NCBI GenBank assembly: GCA_002427845.1 | Contig: DIYZ01000068.1 | Location: forward strand, 5,362-13,461 | Source of the DNA: Chloracidobacterium sp. UBA6041 | GTDB taxonomy: Bacteria; Acidobacteriota; Blastocatellia; Pyrinomonadales; Pyrinomonadaceae | DNA: 8,100 nt | Reading direction: 5' to 3' | Shown: in pieces, positions 5,666 through 8,100 of the stretch | How the letters are laid out: every line of letters begins with the position of its first letter | How positions within the stretch are numbered: position 1 is the first letter of the stretch | Position numbers and translations under genes: made by a program | The notes under the pieces: model-generated | Database searches by the model: none | What the model was told of the DNA's origin: nothing | What the model saw: only the letters and a program-made list of their open reading frames with translations

Positions 5666-7027
5666 ATGCGAGCTATACCAACTCTCAAGATCAGCATTTC
5701 CGGCGTGCGCGGCGTCATCGGCGATTCGCTGTCGCCAACGCTGCTGACGCGGTTTGCGCAGGCTTTCGGCACGTATGTGGGATCAGGCGGGATCGTCATT
5801 GGGCGCGATCCGCGGACCTCAGGCGAGATGGTCAAACAGGCCGTCATAGCGGGGCTGCTGTCGAGTGGCTGCCGCGTCGTGGACGTTGGTATGTGTCCCG
5901 TTCCGACCGTGCAGATGATGGTGCGCCGCTACGGTGCGCAGGGCGGCCTCGCAATCACGGCCAGCCACAATCCCGCCGAGTGGAACGCCTTGAAGTTCAT
6001 CGGCCCAGACGGATTGTTTCTCGGCGCGGGCTCGGCGCGCGAGATGCTGGACATCTACCATCAAGGGGAATACACAAAAGTGACCGGAGCCGAGATGCGC
6101 GCTGTCGAGGTCATGTCCGGCGCCACTGATATACACATCAAAGAGATCCTTGATGCGCTCGGGCCGCTGCCGTCCCGACCGCGACGCCTGCGTGTGGTGC
6201 TCGACGCGTGCAACGGAGCCGGCTCAATCGTCGGACCAAAACTACTCGAAGCGCTGGGCGCCGAGGTATTCACAATCAACGATCAACCCAATGGTCAATT
6301 CCCACGCCCTGCCGAGCCGCTGCCGGAAAATCTCGGAGACCTCCGCGCCGCGGTCAAGGAGCACCGTGCCGACATCGGATTCGCTCAGGACATGGACGCC
6401 GATCGGCTGGCCATCGTCTCTGAGCAGGGGGCGCCCATCGGCGAAGACTACACCCTCGTACTCGCCACGCTGCACGTGCTCGGCCAAGAGCGCGGACCGG
6501 TCGTCGCCAATCTTTCAACTACTCACGCACTGGATTTCGTGGTGAAGCGCTTTGACTGTCCTCTATACCGCACCAGGATCGGCGAGGCAAACGTGACCGA
6601 GCGAATGCAACGCGAAGGCGCGGTGATCGGCGGCGAAGGCAATGGCGGTGTGATTTATCCTCGAATCAACTTTGCCCGCGACAGCCTTGTCGGCATGGCG
6701 CTGATCCTTCACCTGATTGCCAAGCAGGAACGCCCGCTTTCGGAAATCCTGTCGGAGCTTCCACGCTTGTACATGATTAAGGAGAAAGTTATCTGCCCTT
6801 CGCACAAGATCGGGGACGTGTTAAAGATGATCCGGCAGGTCTACGCCGACGCTCCCCTGGATTTGACAGACGGAGTAAAAGTCAGTCTTCCTCACGGATG
6901 GCTCCACGTGCGCGGCTCGAACACTGAACCGATCATACGACTCTCAGCTGAAGCCGAAACGGAAGAACAAGTCAGGCAGATCACCGAATCAGTTTTCGGA
7001 TTGATTCAAGAGCGCGTCAAATCCTAA
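5666..7027 (+). CDS. Phosphohexomutase (phosphoglucosamine mutase / phosphomannomutase family), catalytically intact
   Basis: A 453-residue cytoplasmic enzyme of the alpha-D-phosphohexomutase superfamily, which interconverts sugar 1- and 6-phosphates through a phosphoserine. All four active-site loops are present: TASHNP with S100 as the phosphoserine (98-103), the magnesium loop DMDADR (242-247), the sugar-binding loop GEGNGG (323-328) and the phosphate-binding loop RGSNTEPIIR (416-425). The N-terminus ISGVRGVIG resembles GlmM of the archaeal-like branch. Whether glucosamine, mannose or glucose phosphate is the substrate cannot be told from these motifs. It is a clear paralogue of the gene at 3856-5202, sharing long matches such as FAQAFGTY and LDIYHQGE, and the two are separated by the palindromic region. 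No Shine-Dalgarno sequence precedes the ATG; the start is chosen because residue numbering matches the family and the paralogue. It ends 32 bases before the stop of the convergent gene. Confidence 0.93.
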   Translation: MRAIPTLKISISGVRGVIGDSLSPTLLTRFAQAFGTYVGSGGIVIGRDPRTSGEMVKQAVIAGLLSSGCRVVDVGMCPVPTVQMMVRRYGAQGGLAITASHNPAEWNALKFIGPDGLFLGAGSAREMLDIYHQGEYTKVTGAEMRAVEVMSGATDIHIKEILDALGPLPSRPRRLRVVLDACNGAGSIVGPKLLEALGAEVFTINDQPNGQFPRPAEPLPENLGDLRAAVKEHRADIGFAQDMDADRLAIVSEQGAPIGEDYTLVLATLHVLGQERGPVVANLSTTHALDFVVKRFDCPLYRTRIGEANVTERMQREGAVIGGEGNGGVIYPRINFARDSLVGMALILHLIAKQERPLSEILSELPRLYMIKEKVICPSHKIGDVLKMIRQVYADAPLDLTDGVKVSLPHGWLHVRGSNTEPIIRLSAEAETEEQVRQITESVFGLIQERVKS

Positions 7028-7059
7028 CCGACACCCTAACCAGATTCTCCCAACATATT

Positions 7060-8100
7060 TCACAGAGATTCATAGCAACCGATATCGAAGGCACTCCCTT
7101 GCGGGCGCGTGACGCCATCGAGGTCGGTAGTTACATCGGGTGAGAGATTCGTTCCGGCATTGCCCGCAGGGGATCCGGTCCTCAAGTGATAGTCGTTATT
7201 TGTTGAGTCGATGAAGAGTGCGGTCGCAGTCGAGATTAGCGAATGCGCGTCGTACCCGAAAGTGCGCCACTGGGCCAACGTGCTCGTCACAGACGTGCCG
7301 CCGTTTGTGCTGAAACGATCTACAACTACGTTGTAATCGCTATCCAAGACACCCACCGCTGTGCTGTAGACGGAAATGGAGCCTTTGTCGGCACGTTCCG
7401 TATAGAGAATGTTGTTCTTGAGAATATTTCCCACCGCGCTGGTCTTTCCCTTTGCAGATTTGGCGATATTGATGCACCACCGACCATTAATGGCCTGAAC
7501 GATCGTGTTGTTGTAAACCTTATTGCGACTGGAGCCATGGGCCGCATCAGTTGAGAACAATGAGACGCCGGAGGCGTGGTTGTTATATAGCAAGTTGTTG
7601 CGAAAGATGCTGTCATCGACGCCGTCGCAGTTGATCGCCGAGCCGCCGTTCGCGCCGTTCTCGTAAATCGTGTTGTTCTCAACAACCGCAAACGAAATGA
7701 TTCCATCCCCCGGCTTTTGCCTCACATCACCGTTCATGTGTAGTCCCGCGCCCCCATTGTGGTGCAACTTGTTACCCCTGATGATTGGATAATCCCCGCT
7801 GTTGCTTTGGTAGACGCCGTGCTCGGTGTTATTGGAAGATTCATTGTTCTCTATTGTCGGGTGATAACTGAAGGCCAGAAAAATTCCCGTTCCGGTGCTG
7901 GTGGGCGAACTGTCATGCACATAGCAGTTGCGCACGGTGATGCGATCGGTGATTCGTATGTCCACGCCATGATGCGGTGAATTGGAGACCTCAAAGCCGT
8001 CAATTATCCAATCAGTGACATTGACACCGGAACCATTCTCGATCTCAATCAGGCTCGAATGCCCATTCTGCGGGCCGGGCGTGATTATCAGAACCGCTCT
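7060..8100 (-). CDS. Right-handed parallel beta-helix repeat protein, C-terminal part (5' end beyond the window)
   Basis: On the minus strand the frame is open from the right window edge to a TGA at 7060-7062, giving 346 residues of a longer protein. A GTG at 7963-7965 could be mistaken for the start, but the 45 codons upstream continue the same beta-helix style (for example LIEIENGSGVNVTDW), so the true start lies outside. The chain shows an asparagine-rich ladder typical of pectate-lyase-like helices: ENN at 84-86, RGN at 108-110, ENN at 141-143, RNN at 167-169, RNK at 192-194 and KNN at 228-230, spaced about 24-36 residues. After the helix comes a tail with TTDLDGVTRPQGSAFDIGCYE (near 324-344), which resembles the D-x-x-G-x-xRP...DIGAYE ending common in secreted beta-helix proteins. 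It may bind or cleave a polysaccharide outside the cell, but no catalytic set is identifiable here and any signal peptide is out of view. Confidence 0.88.
   Translation of the reverse strand, partial: RAVLIITPGPQNGHSSLIEIENGSGVNVTDWIIDGFEVSNSPHHGVDIRITDRITVRNCYVHDSSPTSTGTGIFLAFSYHPTIENNESSNNTEHGVYQSNSGDYPIIRGNKLHHNGGAGLHMNGDVRQKPGDGIISFAVVENNTIYENGANGGSAINCDGVDDSIFRNNLLYNNHASGVSLFSTDAAHGSSRNKVYNNTIVQAINGRWCINIAKSAKGKTSAVGNILKNNILYTERADKGSISVYSTAVGVLDSDYNVVVDRFSTNGGTSVTSTLAQWRTFGYDAHSLISTATALFIDSTNNDYHLRTGSPAGNAGTNLSPDVTTDLDGVTRPQGSAFDIGCYESL

Noticed and set aside
7028..7059. Bidirectional terminator between the convergent genes
   Set aside because: The 32-base gap shows no clear stem-loop.
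7243..7554. Plus-strand open frames opposite the beta-helix gene
   Set aside because: They are antisense to a long frame with clear asparagine-ladder repeats and have no recognisable protein features.

Overview
The window reads as chromosomal DNA of a moderately GC-rich bacterium. Four genes lie on the plus strand and one partial gene converges on them from the minus strand. The mix of a sugar kinase fused to a nucleotidyltransferase, an ACS-family (ExuT-like) sugar-acid transporter, two phosphohexomutase paralogues, a secreted-type beta-helix protein and intergenic palindromic repeats would fit a soil bacterium such as an Acidobacteriota member. That placement is an inference from gene style only; there is no rRNA or marker gene to test it.

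Layout. 38-2419: galactokinase-family GHMP kinase fused to a C-terminal GlmU-like nucleotidyltransferase. 2499-3809: MFS transporter of the anion:cation symporter type. 3856-5202: a phosphohexomutase homologue whose catalytic serine loop reads TAGHNP instead of TASHNP. 5203-5665: a gap of 463 bases with no credible gene, filled almost exactly by a nested set of inverted repeats and small hairpins. 5666-7027: a second phosphohexomutase with all catalytic motifs intact. 7060-8100 (minus): the C-terminal part of a right-handed parallel beta-helix protein whose 5' end lies outside the window.

How the genes may work together. The plus-strand genes suggest uptake of a hexose or sugar acid, phosphorylation at C1 by the kinase domain, interconversion of 1- and 6-phosphates by the mutase, and activation to a nucleotide sugar by the nucleotidyltransferase. 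The substrate cannot be read from the sequence. Two members of this apparent pathway carry changes at residues normally essential: the first mutase lacks the phosphoserine, and the nucleotidyltransferase domain lacks the usual metal-binding aspartate. The pathway reading is therefore a hypothesis.

The most unusual part is the repeat region 5211-5662. Outer arms built of 14-base units, a family of short hairpins followed by AAATGTTTATAG whose stems differ but stay paired, and a 28-base inner inverted repeat are arranged roughly symmetrically around one centre, and the element ends 3 bases before the start codon of the second mutase.
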